Shown here: in pieces, positions 7,701-15,630 of the stretch
How the letters are laid out: each line of letters starts with the position of its first letter
Position numbering within the stretch: the stretch's first letter is position 1
Assembly: GCF_022627325.1 (NCBI RefSeq)
Contig: NZ_JAETZZ010000004.1
Span: 248,001 to 312,000, forward strand
DNA length: 64,000 nucleotides
DNA from: Pseudomonas putida
Lineage (GTDB): Bacteria; Pseudomonadota; Gammaproteobacteria; Pseudomonadales; Pseudomonadaceae
Reading direction: 5' to 3'
The notes under the pieces: generated by a model
What the model was told of the DNA's origin: nothing
The model's database searches: none
What the model saw: only the letters and a program-made list of their open reading frames with translations
Position numbers and translations under genes: made by a program

Positions 7701-9262
7701 TTGCCCTTGCGGCCACCAAAGAAAGTGCCCGATACCAGGTCGCCTCTGTAGTTGCGGCCTGTGCCCTGCTCCTGCAGCGCCGTAGTACCGATGTCGAGGT
7801 TCCTGGCGTTGATGTCCAGGTCGGCGCGGCTGTGCAGCTTGCTACCTTGCACGGTGAGGGTGTCATTGGCCTTGACCGTCATGCGCGCGGCATTGAGCGT
7901 GCTGCTTTGTGCCGACTCCTGGTACTGGCTGGTATCACTGTCGCCGCGCCACAGGTCTTTGCGGTGGCGTACCTGCTCCTCGATACGTTGGCTGGTGGTG
8001 CCAGCGGCAATGCCCAGGTCGGCAGCGCTGTCGAGCGTCAGGTCGCCCCCTGCAACCACGTCGGCTGCCACCAGGCGCATGTCGGCGCCGGACTTCAACA
8101 GCACGCTGTCACTGGCTTGCAGCTGTGCGCCGCGCACGTGCTGGTCGGTGGTGGTACGTTCGCGTTGGTAGGTCTCGCGGGTGATGAACAAAAACTTCTT
8201 GTTCCAGCTTTCCTGCTCGCGGGCGATGCTCTGGCGGCTTTCGGCGTCCAGGGTGAGCTTCTTGCCTGCCTTTATCTCGATGCGCTCGGCCTTGCCGTCG
8301 ACCGCGCCAAGGCGCAGGTCATCGGCGGCGGTGAGTTGCAAGGCGCCGTGGTCGGTGCTCAGTTCCCCTGGCTGGTCTGCATGGCCGCTGACCTGCAGCG
8401 CGCCGGCAGACTGCAGGGTGATGCCCTGGTCGGCCTTGAGCTGCACCGGCCCCACCCGCACCCCCGCGCCCTCGGCAGTGCTGACGACACGAATGCGCCC
8501 AGCGCGCATGGCCCCGAACAGGTTGGCGTCGATGCTCGACGGCGTACCCGGCAGATGCTCGATGACCTGACCGTCGTCGTGGCGCAGGCGGTTACGACCA
8601 ACGGTGACGTTGAGGTCGCCCTGGGCCAGGAGTACGCCTTTGCTGTCGAGCTGTGGCGCGATCAGGTCAAGCGCACCTTCGGCATTGCGCTGCCCGCCTG
8701 CGAGCACTTGCAGAGTGCCGCTGGCATTGAGGGTGTTGAGGTGTTTGAGCTGTTCGTCCTGCAACTCCGGCGTACCGACCAGGAACCCGGCCCGGGTGGT
8801 GTTGATGAAGCTCCCGCCGTTGAGGGTGATGCCGTTCGGGTTGGCCAGGATGTAATCGGCCGGGCGGCCGAAGACCTCCTGTGGGCCCTCGATCAGCGAG
8901 GCGTTGCGGCTGATCACCTCGTTGAGGATGGTCGAGGCTGCGTGGCCCTGGAACTGGGGGTTGGCCGCCAGCGCGCCGGCCAGTTGCGACTGCCCGGCCT
9001 GGAGCGCGTTGTTCAATACCACGCCGGGGCGGGCGACGTTGTAATCGAGGAACTGGTTGTGCGACAGGCCGCTGGCATTGGGCGCGACGATGTCGATAAC
9101 CGGTACGCCATGGTTGTTGTTGATGAGCGGTGTACCCCCAGGGCCGGTGGCCGCCTCCAGGCCGTTCTGGGCCAGCGCACTGGTGGAGGCGAGCAGGGCG
9201 AGAAAAATGGCCCAGCGCAAGGTATCAGGACGGATAGCGGGTATCTGCGAGCGTGTAAGCAT
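4736..9262 (-). CDS. Two-partner secretion exoprotein, filamentous haemagglutinin-like (TpsA)
   Basis: 1508-aa secreted protein. Residues 1-32 are a signal peptide ending near SALA-QNG. Residues ~35-260 form the TPS (haemagglutination activity) domain recognised by the TpsB partner, with the diagnostic NPNG at 141-144 and the region LSHNQFLDYNVARPG. The rest is a long beta-helical stalk of degenerate repeats, with many ADLDINARNLDIG-like and GGDMLLEGTRIGS-like units. I see no VENN motif and no variable C-terminal toxin; the protein ends with low-complexity stalk (EGKAN), and no immunity gene follows. It is therefore more likely an adhesin or structural exoprotein than a CDI toxin. The start lies 27 bases after the transporter gene, so the two form one operon. 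Confidence 0.9.
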   Translation of the reverse strand: MLTRSQIPAIRPDTLRWAIFLALLASTSALAQNGLEAATGPGGTPLINNNHGVPVIDIVAPNASGLSHNQFLDYNVARPGVVLNNALQAGQSQLAGALAANPQFQGHAASTILNEVISRNASLIEGPQEVFGRPADYILANPNGITLNGGSFINTTRAGFLVGTPELQDEQLKHLNTLNASGTLQVLAGGQRNAEGALDLIAPQLDSKGVLLAQGDLNVTVGRNRLRHDDGQVIEHLPGTPSSIDANLFGAMRAGRIRVVSTAEGAGVRVGPVQLKADQGITLQSAGALQVSGHADQPGELSTDHGALQLTAADDLRLGAVDGKAERIEIKAGKKLTLDAESRQSIAREQESWNKKFLFITRETYQRERTTTDQHVRGAQLQASDSVLLKSGADMRLVAADVVAGGDLTLDSAADLGIAAGTTSQRIEEQVRHRKDLWRGDSDTSQYQESAQSSTLNAARMTVKANDTLTVQGSKLHSRADLDINARNLDIGTTALQEQGTGRNYRGDLVSGTFFGGRKGNDTQGQRLAGSAVTADAKLKVAAEQVSIKGSNVHGAQDAVLHSDKGALAIDADHASTVATERDSNSKLFGLIGNDRERTQHKQQVLGSDVSSASNLRLASAEELRIQGSKVTAGGHLQVEAKGGLSIGSTQSRGESQTSSQRRGFTASAKQTETAEDGKPESRQYAAGIAYEVVTTTAQQRETSQVASELTGATVGLNSGAHLQVNGSSVQAKAGDLDVQAKQLTLGATRNERESSSGSTHSGNGLKVTGGIDRLGSLFEGHRNNEGVTERDSKTQRTRLQASGDLKLSADELITEAASANAGNTLEITAKRIDNRAVQDTHDREVQRNDGAGSLGASLEYRDVTRPIERLVQGEEAARFQQASPEDAMVAPSGGGDMTLDHLKRLENQRRGFAQVSELAGASVKVKADTLDDQGTAWRANAGALQVDAQHHQLRAAENTREDSLQRLSYGGDLRVDTSSGSDLNVRVSGKGGSQDKQAVARTAVPGSLYGQQGIQVQLGSDGRYEGTRIEGGEGDVLIQSAGTLSLPQATDHTQQRSRQLDGNAWAKVGNRPGSTGVDGRGYLNHAWEQATQTHAQVAQIDGKGQVRLSSGGDMLLEGTRIGSREAKVGDTLLQSAGRLHIKAASNTQQATGGGLGGGLELAVKTGTTQGGAIGGHFNHGKKNEDARQAIDAQLQSAGKLTLGSRAREDIAVHLAGLQASAEYIDIDAAKGGVLVEASSTVERRDNLDITAGAGFNTSKGDTDTLGLHGRARVDLDKRDNLIWNAGNLRAERIGLHSRGDTRIEGVSLEAGRISGAIDGDLRIASRKDSVDTLTVNGDARLSKEQNPQGYVNAATAVAGPLGGKVSEKAGSALAKVDPGVSPTFSLDVSHVQRDGVAQQTTLKGSEGVDLAVGGDAHLTGARVQSAMGDVTLTASAVTQQTLSGNDYRRDVSIDASNSPVDLGTAIAQISKGKGAADGENALDLGLLRTSGHSRSEQWAAGVEGKAN

Positions 9263-9289
9263 GTTCTCGTTCTCTTTGTTGTGGGTCAG

Positions 9290-10969
9290 TCAGATGTTCA
9301 GGGCCCACTCAACTACCCAGAATCCGGGTTCGAGCATCGGGCGGTGCAGGTCGCTGGCATAGAGGGCACGCTGGTAGTCCAGGCGCAGCCGGCTGTGCGG
9401 CAGGGTCACTTCGATACCCGCCGTGGCACCTGCCAGCCGGCGCGGCGAAGCGCCTTGCGCCAGCCGTTCCCAGCCCAGGTCCAGGCCCAAGTAGGGGCGC
9501 ACCGTAGCCGGTGTGGCCCAGGGCAGTGGCAGCGGTTGGCTGAAGGTATTGCGCCAGGCGGCGGCGCTGGCGCCACTGTAGGTACGCAGGCGAAAGCCAC
9601 GCACGGCCGAATCGTCGCTCAACAACATCTGCTCGACGGCCGGCAAGGCATCGGTGCTGTACTGCACGCCAAGCTCGCTTTGCCAGCGCCACGGCCAGTT
9701 CGCAGGCCCCTGGCGCAGGTGCAGCAGGCTGGCGCGGTATTTTCGATAGTCGGGCTTCGGCGCTGTCGCGTGCCTGGCGGGTTGCTCGGCACCCAGCCAG
9801 TGGGTGCCTTGGGCGACGCCGATGTAGGCGTGCCACAGGCCGTGGTCCAGCCAGAGCAGGTTGAGCCCGGCCTCCACGCTGGTCAGGGTGGGGCTCTGCA
9901 GGCCGATGACGGCAGAGCCGGCGCGGTTGATCAGGCGTTTGCGGTCCAGCCGGGCGCTGGCGCTGAGCATGCCGTACTGGTTGCGCCAGAGCATGCGCTC
10001 GGCGCCGACGCTCTGGTAGCTGCTGCTGCCGTTGCTGTCGTACCGCCCCTGCGGAATCGGCGCGTTGTAGCGCAGCTGGCCGACATTCAGCGTGAAGGTC
10101 CATGGGCCGTAGGGCAGGCTGTAGTAGAGGGCGACGCCCTGGCTGCGCCCCGGCGCATCGATGACCGTGGTCGACAGCGACAGGCGCAGGTCGTCGTTCA
10201 GGCCCAAGGGGCTGTCCACGCCAAGGCCGAGGTTCAGGCGGTGACGCCCGGTCAACGGGCTGCCCCGGTTATCGAAGCGGCTGTCCAGGTGCCAGCGTGA
10301 AGCCACGTGGCGAGGCTGCAGCAGCACCCGCGTGCCGCCCTGCAGTTCGCCTGGTAGCAGGTCGACACTGAGCTCGTAGGCGCGCAGGCGGTTGAGCTGG
10401 TCCAGCCCCTGCTCGAGGTCTGGCAGGTACAGGGGGTTGCCCAGCAGATCGGGGAATGCGTTGTGCAGGGAAAGCGGCAGCTCGGCATCCAGCTCGATCG
10501 ATTCGACGAAGCCTTCGATGATGACGATGTCCAGCGGTGCGTCATGCGCTGGTGCTTGCCGCAAGTAGGGGCGGCTGGCCGGGTAACCGGCGAGCACATA
10601 GCGCTGGGTGATGGCCTTGAGCACGCGATTGATGTCGGCGATGCCCATGCAGGGTTTTGTCAGTGCCTGGATGGCCGGCTCAAGGGCCTGTGCCGAAAGC
10701 TGGCGGTTGCCGGCCAGACGAACACCGGTGATCGCCCAGCAGTGGCTGTCGCGGTGTGGGTTCGGCGGGAGGGGGGCGTCGGGTCGCGCCGCTGGAGGGC
10801 GTTGCCAGCGCTGCAGCCGTTGCTGCTGCTCGAACTGGCGCAGTGTGCGCTGTTGATCCCGCAGTTGCAGGCTGGCAGGGTCGTCCGCCAATGCTTGTGG
10901 CAGGGCCAGCAAGCTGGTCATGCAGCAGGCAAGCAGCCTGCTGGCGATGTGGCGGTATCGGGATGGCAT
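9290..10969 (-). CDS. TpsB outer-membrane transporter (ShlB/FhaC/HecB family)
   Basis: 559-aa Omp85-superfamily channel that exports the exoprotein encoded directly downstream. A signal peptide (MPSRYRHIASRLLACCMTSL, cleaved near ALA-DDP) is followed by an N-terminal helix rich in Gln and Arg (RTLRQFEQQQRLQRW), POTRA domains (about residues 75-215, with ITGVRLAGNRQLS and IVIIEGFVESIEL), and a 16-strand barrel containing the signature VRGFRLRTYSG in the L6 loop. I chose ATG 10969 because GGGGA lies 6 bases upstream; a TTG five codons earlier is possible. It is the first gene of the tpsB-tpsA operon. Confidence 0.92.
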   Translation of the reverse strand: MPSRYRHIASRLLACCMTSLLALPQALADDPASLQLRDQQRTLRQFEQQQRLQRWQRPPAARPDAPLPPNPHRDSHCWAITGVRLAGNRQLSAQALEPAIQALTKPCMGIADINRVLKAITQRYVLAGYPASRPYLRQAPAHDAPLDIVIIEGFVESIELDAELPLSLHNAFPDLLGNPLYLPDLEQGLDQLNRLRAYELSVDLLPGELQGGTRVLLQPRHVASRWHLDSRFDNRGSPLTGRHRLNLGLGVDSPLGLNDDLRLSLSTTVIDAPGRSQGVALYYSLPYGPWTFTLNVGQLRYNAPIPQGRYDSNGSSSYQSVGAERMLWRNQYGMLSASARLDRKRLINRAGSAVIGLQSPTLTSVEAGLNLLWLDHGLWHAYIGVAQGTHWLGAEQPARHATAPKPDYRKYRASLLHLRQGPANWPWRWQSELGVQYSTDALPAVEQMLLSDDSAVRGFRLRTYSGASAAAWRNTFSQPLPLPWATPATVRPYLGLDLGWERLAQGASPRRLAGATAGIEVTLPHSRLRLDYQRALYASDLHRPMLEPGFWVVEWALNI

Positions 10970-11129
10970 TGGGGATCCCCGCAAATGGCGTACGGCCTGC
11001 GTACTCGTTTGCGTGGATGCTAAAAATTTTGCCAGTCGATTGGATGCAGTCTGCTACCTACACTGCGGTAGGGCAGATGCTTGATTGAAGTGGGAAGGTT
11101 CCTACAGCATCAACCGGAATGCCGGACTA

Positions 11130-11684
11130 TCAGGGCCGAATCTCGATCAATGTGCCGTCTGGTACCAGGTCCCAGACCTCGCGCATGTCCGAGTTGCGCA
11201 TGGCGATACAGCCATCGGTCCAGTCAAGCGTATGGAAATACCATTCGGGATACTCGTCGTTGATCGGGGTGCCGTGGATCATGATCATGCTGCCGGCGCT
11301 CCAGCCTTCGCGTGTGGCACGGGCGGCGTCGCTGATGTTCGGGTAGGTGATGTGCATGGACAGGTTGAAACGGTCGCTTTGCTTGCGCCAGTCCAGCCAG
11401 TACAGGCCCTCGGGGGTTTTTTTGTCGCCTTCGCGCTGCTTGGCGCCCTTGGGCTGCTTGCCCAGCGAAATACGGTAGGTTTTCAGCGGTTCGCCACGGC
11501 TGATCAGTTGCAGGCGGCGCTCGGACTTGATCACCAGCACCTTGTCGATCAGCGGCTGCATGGCTGCCTGCGATTGCGATGTTGCCGGCAAAGGCGGCTG
11601 CGGCTTGCGAATGATGGTTTCGGTGAAGGCCGCCTGGGACACCGAGGTAACGCAAAGGCAGAAAAGGGCAAACAACCAGCGCAT
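11130..11684 (-). CDS. L,D-transpeptidase (YkuD domain), periplasmic
   Basis: 184-aa protein with a signal peptide (MRWLFALFCLCVTSVSQA) and a YkuD/ErfK catalytic domain over residues ~48-183. The active-site pattern is visible as MIMIHGTP then DWTDGCIAMRNSDM, giving the conserved His and catalytic Cys of the HGT...SxGCxR motif. Such enzymes form 3-3 peptidoglycan cross-links or attach lipoproteins, and use a Cys nucleophile that resists most beta-lactams. The gene is 18 bases downstream of the Nudix gene on the same strand and is probably cotranscribed. The physiological role, cross-linking versus protein anchoring, cannot be read from the sequence. Confidence 0.88.
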   Translation of the reverse strand: MRWLFALFCLCVTSVSQAAFTETIIRKPQPPLPATSQSQAAMQPLIDKVLVIKSERRLQLISRGEPLKTYRISLGKQPKGAKQREGDKKTPEGLYWLDWRKQSDRFNLSMHITYPNISDAARATREGWSAGSMIMIHGTPINDEYPEWYFHTLDWTDGCIAMRNSDMREVWDLVPDGTLIEIRP

Positions 11685-11702
11685 GAAGCGGTACCTGCAA
11701 GC

Positions 11703-12254
11703 TTAAGTGGTGGGCGAAACGTTCATCGGTGGCAGGTACTCATGGCCTATGGGGTAATGCTGCCCGATGCGGTCGCGATAATAGCATTCTAGTGTGCGTG
11801 TGACGGTCCGGAAAGCCAGCTCGCCCCACGGTATTTCGTGTTCGTCGAACAACCGCACCTCCAGGCTTTCGGTGCCGATGTCGAAGTCCAGGTCGGCCAG
11901 CTCGGCGCGGAAGAACACATGCACCTGGTTGATGTGCGGCAGGTCGAACAACTGGTACAGGGCCATCGCGCCGACCCGGGCGCAGGCTTCTTCGACAGTT
12001 TCACGGCGGGCGGCCTGGTCCAGTGTTTCGCCGTTCTCCATGAACCCTGCGGGCAAGGTCCAGAAGCCGCGGCGGGGCTCGATGGCTCGCCGGCACAGCA
12101 GCACCTGGCTGCCCCACACCGGCAACACCCCGGCAACGATGTTCGGGTTCTGGTAGTGAATGGTCTGGCAATGATCGCAGACATACCGCGGGCGGCTGTC
12201 GCCTTCGGGTATCCGCTGAATGACCGGCTGGCCGCACGCGCTGCAGAATTTCAT
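11703..12254 (-). CDS. Nudix hydrolase with N-terminal zinc ribbon
   Basis: 183 aa. The N-terminus carries a CxxC...CxxC zinc ribbon (MKFCSACGQP, YVCDHCQTIHY) joined to a Nudix domain. The Nudix box runs GFMENGETLDQ then ARRETVEEAC, matching Gx5Ex7RExxEE; the final Gly of the consensus is replaced. The zinc ribbon plus Nudix layout resembles NudC-type NAD(H) or RNA-cap hydrolases but is shorter and lacks an obvious NudC SQPWPFPxS motif, so the substrate is open. It is divergent from the second Nudix gene at 12381. Confidence 0.85.
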   Translation of the reverse strand: MKFCSACGQPVIQRIPEGDSRPRYVCDHCQTIHYQNPNIVAGVLPVWGSQVLLCRRAIEPRRGFWTLPAGFMENGETLDQAARRETVEEACARVGAMALYQLFDLPHINQVHVFFRAELADLDFDIGTESLEVRLFDEHEIPWGELAFRTVTRTLECYYRDRIGQHYPIGHEYLPPMNVSPTT

Positions 12255-12380
12255 GCTGTTCTTCCCTTGAGCCCAGGCTATCTTGGCGCGCCAGGCATGC
12301 CTGCCGCAAGCGTACAGGGCTTGGGTGCTTCGCGGCTTTGGTGCATCATGCGGGGCAGGCCTTGGAAACGAGAGTGCGCA

Positions 12381-12980
12381 ATGCTGGACGAGCTACTTCG
12401 CCGAATGAGCAACCACCAACCAGCTTCACTGGAAACCGACCGACGGTTCCCCGAGGCTGCGGTACTTTTGCCCATTACCCGTAGCGAAGCGCCCGAGCTG
12501 GTCTTGACCCTGCGTGCCAAGGGCCTTTCCACCCATGGCGGCGAAGTTGCCTTCCCCGGTGGCCGGCGCGACCCGGAAGACCCCGACCTGGTGTTCACCG
12601 CGCTGCGCGAGGCCGAAGAAGAGATCGGCCTGCCGCCAGGCCTGGTGGAAGTACTCGGCCCCCTGAGCCCGCTGATTTCCCTGCACGGGCTGAAAGTGAC
12701 GCCATTCGTCGGGGTTATCCCCGATTTCGTCGAATACCGCGCCAATGATGCAGAGATCGCGGCAGTATTCAGCGTGCCGCTCGAATTCTTCCGCCAGGAC
12801 CCGCGTGACCACACCCACCGTATCGATTACCAGGGCCGCAGTTGGTATGTGCCCAGCTATCGATATGGCGAATACAAGATCTGGGGGCTGTCGGCGATCA
12901 TGATCGTCGAACTGGTCAACTTGCTGTATGACGCGGGCATCAGCCTGCATCAGCCACCCGAGCGTTATGTAGAGATCTGA
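12381..12980 (+). CDS. Nudix hydrolase, CoA pyrophosphatase-like (NudL/YeaB)
   Basis: 199 aa. It contains the extended UPF0035-type motif upstream of the Nudix box (LTLRAKGLSTHGGEVAFPGG) and the box itself GGRRDPEDPD...ALREAEEEIGL. This combination marks the CoA-pyrophosphatase branch, which splits CoA to phosphopantetheine and adenosine 3',5'-bisphosphate. The start ATG 12381 gives a normal-length protein; the frame is open well upstream but without family similarity. The gene is followed within 40 bases by the carbonic-anhydrase-like gene. Confidence 0.88.
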   Translation: MLDELLRRMSNHQPASLETDRRFPEAAVLLPITRSEAPELVLTLRAKGLSTHGGEVAFPGGRRDPEDPDLVFTALREAEEEIGLPPGLVEVLGPLSPLISLHGLKVTPFVGVIPDFVEYRANDAEIAAVFSVPLEFFRQDPRDHTHRIDYQGRSWYVPSYRYGEYKIWGLSAIMIVELVNLLYDAGISLHQPPERYVEI

Positions 12981-13020
12981 ACGGCGCCCCCCTTCGCCGC
13001 TGATACCCTGAGGAGCGAGA

Positions 13021-13545
13021 ATGAAATACCGCCTGGGCGACCTGCGGGTCGAGAGCCATGCCACCAGTTGGGCCGCCCCCAATGCCATGCTGATTGGCAA
13101 GGTGCGCCTGCAGGCGCGCGCCAGTGTGTGGTTCGGCGCCGTGCTGCGCGGTGACAACGAGTTGATCGACATCGGCGAGGACAGCAACGTCCAGGACGGT
13201 ACCGTGATGCATACCGACATGGGTTCGCCGCTGACCTTGGGCAAGGGCGTGACCATCGGCCACAACGCCATGCTGCATGGTTGCACGGTTGGCGACTACA
13301 GCCTGGTCGGCATCAACGCGGTGATCCTCAACGGTGCGCGCATCGGCAAGCACTGCATCATCGGCGCCAATGCGCTGATCCCCGAGGGCAAGGAAATCCC
13401 CGATGGTTCGCTGGTCATGGGTTCGCCTGGCAAGGTCGTGCGCGAGCTCACCGAGCAGCAAAAACGCCTGCTCGAGGCCAGCGCCGCGCACTATGTGCAC
13501 AACTCCCAGCGCTATGCGCGGGACCTGGAGATGGACGATGAGTGA
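13021..13545 (+). CDS. Gamma-class carbonic anhydrase-like hexapeptide-repeat protein
   Basis: 174-aa left-handed beta-helix protein of the YrdA/PaaY/CaiE group. Hexapeptide repeats run through the middle ([55 protein letters not shown]). The three metal-ligand histidines are visible at MHTD, IGHNA and LHGC, so zinc or iron binding and carbonic anhydrase-type chemistry are plausible. The C-terminus is the usual trimer helix ([17 protein letters not shown]). A good AGGAGCG ribosome site precedes ATG 13021. The 3' end overlaps the DUF1289 gene by 8 bases. Confidence 0.87.
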   Translation: MKYRLGDLRVESHATSWAAPNAMLIGKVRLQARASVWFGAVLRGDNELIDIGEDSNVQDGTVMHTDMGSPLTLGKGVTIGHNAMLHGCTVGDYSLVGINAVILNGARIGKHCIIGANALIPEGKEIPDGSLVMGSPGKVVRELTEQQKRLLEASAAHYVHNSQRYARDLEMDDE

Positions 13546-13738
13546 GGTGATCGCCGCTGAGCGCCCGGTCGCTTCGCCCTGCGTGAGCATCTGCGCGCTG
13601 GACGAGCAGGATGTCTGCACCGGGTGCCAGCGTACCGTGGCAGAGATCGGCCGTTGGGGGCGGATGGACAATACCGAACGCCGGGCGGTGCTCAAGCGTT
13701 GCCATGAGCGGGCGGTGGCTGCCGGATTGATCATGTAA
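13538..13738 (+). CDS. DUF1289 small cysteine-rich protein
   Basis: 66 aa. The core [20 protein letters not shown] has four cysteines arranged CxxxC...CxxC, typical of DUF1289 (YdhL-like) proteins and consistent with a small metal site. It is followed by [20 protein letters not shown]. Function is unknown. ATG 13538 lies inside the end of the previous gene, implying translational coupling. Confidence 0.85.
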   Translation: MSEVIAAERPVASPCVSICALDEQDVCTGCQRTVAEIGRWGRMDNTERRAVLKRCHERAVAAGLIM

Positions 13739-13797
13739 GCGCTGCGGTTGACTCGAAAATCAGGTAATCTGTGCCGCTTGCCGGACGGTCACTGCCC

Positions 13798-14265
13798 ATG
13801 TTCTTTCTAATCGCTTACATCAGCAGCGTTGTACTGATCAACTTTGCCTTTTCCAGCGCCCCGCATCTGGACGTGATCTGGTCCGCCTGGGGCGGGCTGG
13901 TGTTCATCCTGCGTGACATGGTGCAGACCCGCTACGGCCATGGCGCGCTGATCGCCATGCTGCTGGCCCTGGTGCTGTCGTACGTGACGTCCGAGCCGGC
14001 CATTGCCCTGGCCAGCGCCACTGCGTTCTTCGTTTCCGAGCTGATCGACTGGCTGGTGTTCAGCATCACCCGGCGCCCCTTGCGTGACCGCTTGTGGTTG
14101 AGCTCGGCACTGAGCATCCCGGTGGATACCTTCATTTTCTTCGGCATGATCGGTGCCCTGACACCGGCCGTGATCGGCACCGCAATGGCCTCCAAGTTCG
14201 CCGGCGTGACTGCGGTGTGGCTGGCCATGGCATTTCGTGCGCGGCGGGCTGCCGTGGCCGGCTGA
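13798..14265 (+). CDS. VUT-family (DUF165) membrane protein, putative queuosine-precursor or vitamin transporter
   Basis: 155-aa integral membrane protein with about five hydrophobic helices (FFLIAYISSVVLINFAF, LIAMLLALVLSYVTS, AIALASATAFFVSELIDWLVF, IPVDTFIFFGMIGALTP). The WSAWGGLVFILRDMVQ and FVSELIDWLVFS stretches fit the VUT (vitamin uptake transporter) family that includes YhhQ. It is shorter than YhhQ (about 220 aa). Import of a queuosine precursor is a family-based guess. ATG 13798 is preferred over an in-frame GTG 27 bases upstream, which would add a non-membrane tail. Confidence 0.75.
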   Translation: MFFLIAYISSVVLINFAFSSAPHLDVIWSAWGGLVFILRDMVQTRYGHGALIAMLLALVLSYVTSEPAIALASATAFFVSELIDWLVFSITRRPLRDRLWLSSALSIPVDTFIFFGMIGALTPAVIGTAMASKFAGVTAVWLAMAFRARRAAVAG

Positions 14266-14276
14266 TGGTGTAGAAT
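14255..14276 (+). promoter_or_regulatory. Weak sigma70-like -10 element before purT
   Basis: TAGAAT at 14271-14276 lies 65 bases before the purT start. The best -35 is poor (CTGCCG at 14249-14254). It may give purT its own start site inside the end of the preceding gene. Confidence 0.3.
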
Positions 14277-14341
14277 ACCGGTCCTTTTTCAGCGGGCGGC
14301 GCTAAGACTGGCGCGGCCCCGGACGCCTTCGAGGACCTGAA

Positions 14342-15523
14342 ATGACCCGTATCGGAACCCCATTGTCGCCTACCGCGACCCGTGTACTGCTCTGCGGCTG
14401 TGGCGAGCTGGGCAAGGAAGTGGTGATCGAGCTGCAGCGCCTGGGCGTCGAAGTGATCGCCGTGGACCGCTACGCCAACGCACCGGCCATGCAGGTCGCG
14501 CACCGCAGCCACGTGGTCAACATGCTCGATGGTGTCGCCCTGCGCGCCATTATCGAGGCTGAAAAACCGCATTACATCGTCCCCGAAATCGAAGCCATCG
14601 CCACCGCTACGCTGGTCGAGCTGGAGAACGAAGGGTTCAACGTCGTGCCGACCGCCCGCGCCACCCAGTTGACCATGAACCGCGAGGGCATTCGCCGCCT
14701 GGCGGCCGAAGAGCTGGACCTGCCAACCTCGCCGTACCACTTCGCCGACACCTTTGAAGACTACGCCAAGGCCGTGGCCGATGTCGGATACCCGTGCGTG
14801 GTCAAGCCGGTGATGAGTTCGTCCGGCAAGGGCCAGAGCCTGCTGCGCAGCGATGCCGACCTGCAGAAGTCGTGGGACTACGCTCAGGAGGGTGGCCGCG
14901 CCGGCAAGGGCCGCGTGATCATCGAAGGCTTCATCGACTTCGACTACGAGATCACCTTGCTGACCGTGCGCCATGTTGGCGGCACCACGTATCTTGCGCC
15001 AGTCGGTCACCGTCAGGAGAAGGGCGACTATCAGGAGTCGTGGCAGCCCCAGGCGATGAGCCCGAAAGCCTTGGCCGAGTCGCAGCGTGTGGCGAAGGCG
15101 GTCACCGATGCGTTGGGCGGCCGTGGTTTGTTCGGCGTCGAGCTGTTCGTCAAGGGCGATCAGGTGTGGTTCAGCGAAGTCTCGCCACGCCCGCACGATA
15201 CGGGCCTGGTCACCCTGATTTCCCAGGACCTCTCGCAGTTCGCGCTGCATGCCCGTGCCATTCTGGGCCTGCCGATCCCGGTGGTACGCCAGTTCGGCCC
15301 TAGCGCTTCGGCGGTGATCCTGCCTGAAGGCCAGTCGCAGCAGACCAGCTTCGCCAACCTCGGCGCAGCGTTGAGCGAGCCGGATACCGCGATCCGCCTG
15401 TTCGGTAAGCCGGAAATCAACGGCCAACGCCGCATGGGTGTGTGCCTGGCACGTGATGAGTCGATCGAAGCGGCGCGCGCCAAGGCGACCCGCGCGGCGC
15501 AGGCGGTCAAGGTCGAGTTCTAA
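14342..15523 (+). CDS. purT: Formate-dependent phosphoribosylglycinamide formyltransferase PurT
   Basis: 393-aa ATP-grasp enzyme that makes formyl-GAR from GAR, formate and ATP in purine synthesis, bypassing folate-dependent PurN. The N-terminal Rossmann-like part begins with [20 protein letters not shown]. The ATP-grasp region includes [16 protein letters not shown] (nucleotide-binding loop), [19 protein letters not shown] and [26 protein letters not shown] (metal-binding residues). Length and motifs match PurT rather than PurK. The stop is followed at once by the heptad inverted repeat at 15524-15630. Confidence 0.96.
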   Translation: MTRIGTPLSPTATRVLLCGCGELGKEVVIELQRLGVEVIAVDRYANAPAMQVAHRSHVVNMLDGVALRAIIEAEKPHYIVPEIEAIATATLVELENEGFNVVPTARATQLTMNREGIRRLAAEELDLPTSPYHFADTFEDYAKAVADVGYPCVVKPVMSSSGKGQSLLRSDADLQKSWDYAQEGGRAGKGRVIIEGFIDFDYEITLLTVRHVGGTTYLAPVGHRQEKGDYQESWQPQAMSPKALAESQRVAKAVTDALGGRGLFGVELFVKGDQVWFSEVSPRPHDTGLVTLISQDLSQFALHARAILGLPIPVVRQFGPSASAVILPEGQSQQTSFANLGAALSEPDTAIRLFGKPEINGQRRMGVCLARDESIEAARAKATRAAQAVKVEF

Positions 15524-15630
15524 GCTTTGAGCTGCAAGCTGCAAGCTGCAAGCTGCAAGCTGCAAGGGGATGCCTTTGCTTGCAGCTTGAGGCTTGAGGC
15601 TTGAAGCTTGCAGCTTCTAGCCTTCAAAGC
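15524..15630. repeat. Inverted repeat built of GCTGCAA heptads (five per arm)
   Basis: Five exact head-to-tail copies of GCTGCAA fill 15531-15565. After 14 bases the opposite strand pattern follows as five heptads at 15580-15614 (first and last TTGCAGC, the middle three diverged to TTGAGGC or TTGAAGC). An outer pair GCTTTGA (15524-15530) and TCAAAGC (15624-15630) extends the stem and runs into the MFS stop codon. It fills the gap between convergent purT and MFS genes and could end transcription both ways. Two related elements occur at 19293-19388 and 28677-28815. Confidence 0.85.

Noticed and set aside
7355..10300. 981-codon open frame on the plus strand
   Set aside because: It lies antisense to the TpsA and TpsB genes, has no family-like motifs and arises from GC-biased codons in the real minus-strand genes.
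15524..15630. CRISPR array
   Set aside because: The repeat unit is only 7 bases with no spacers and the second arm is inverted; there are no cas genes.
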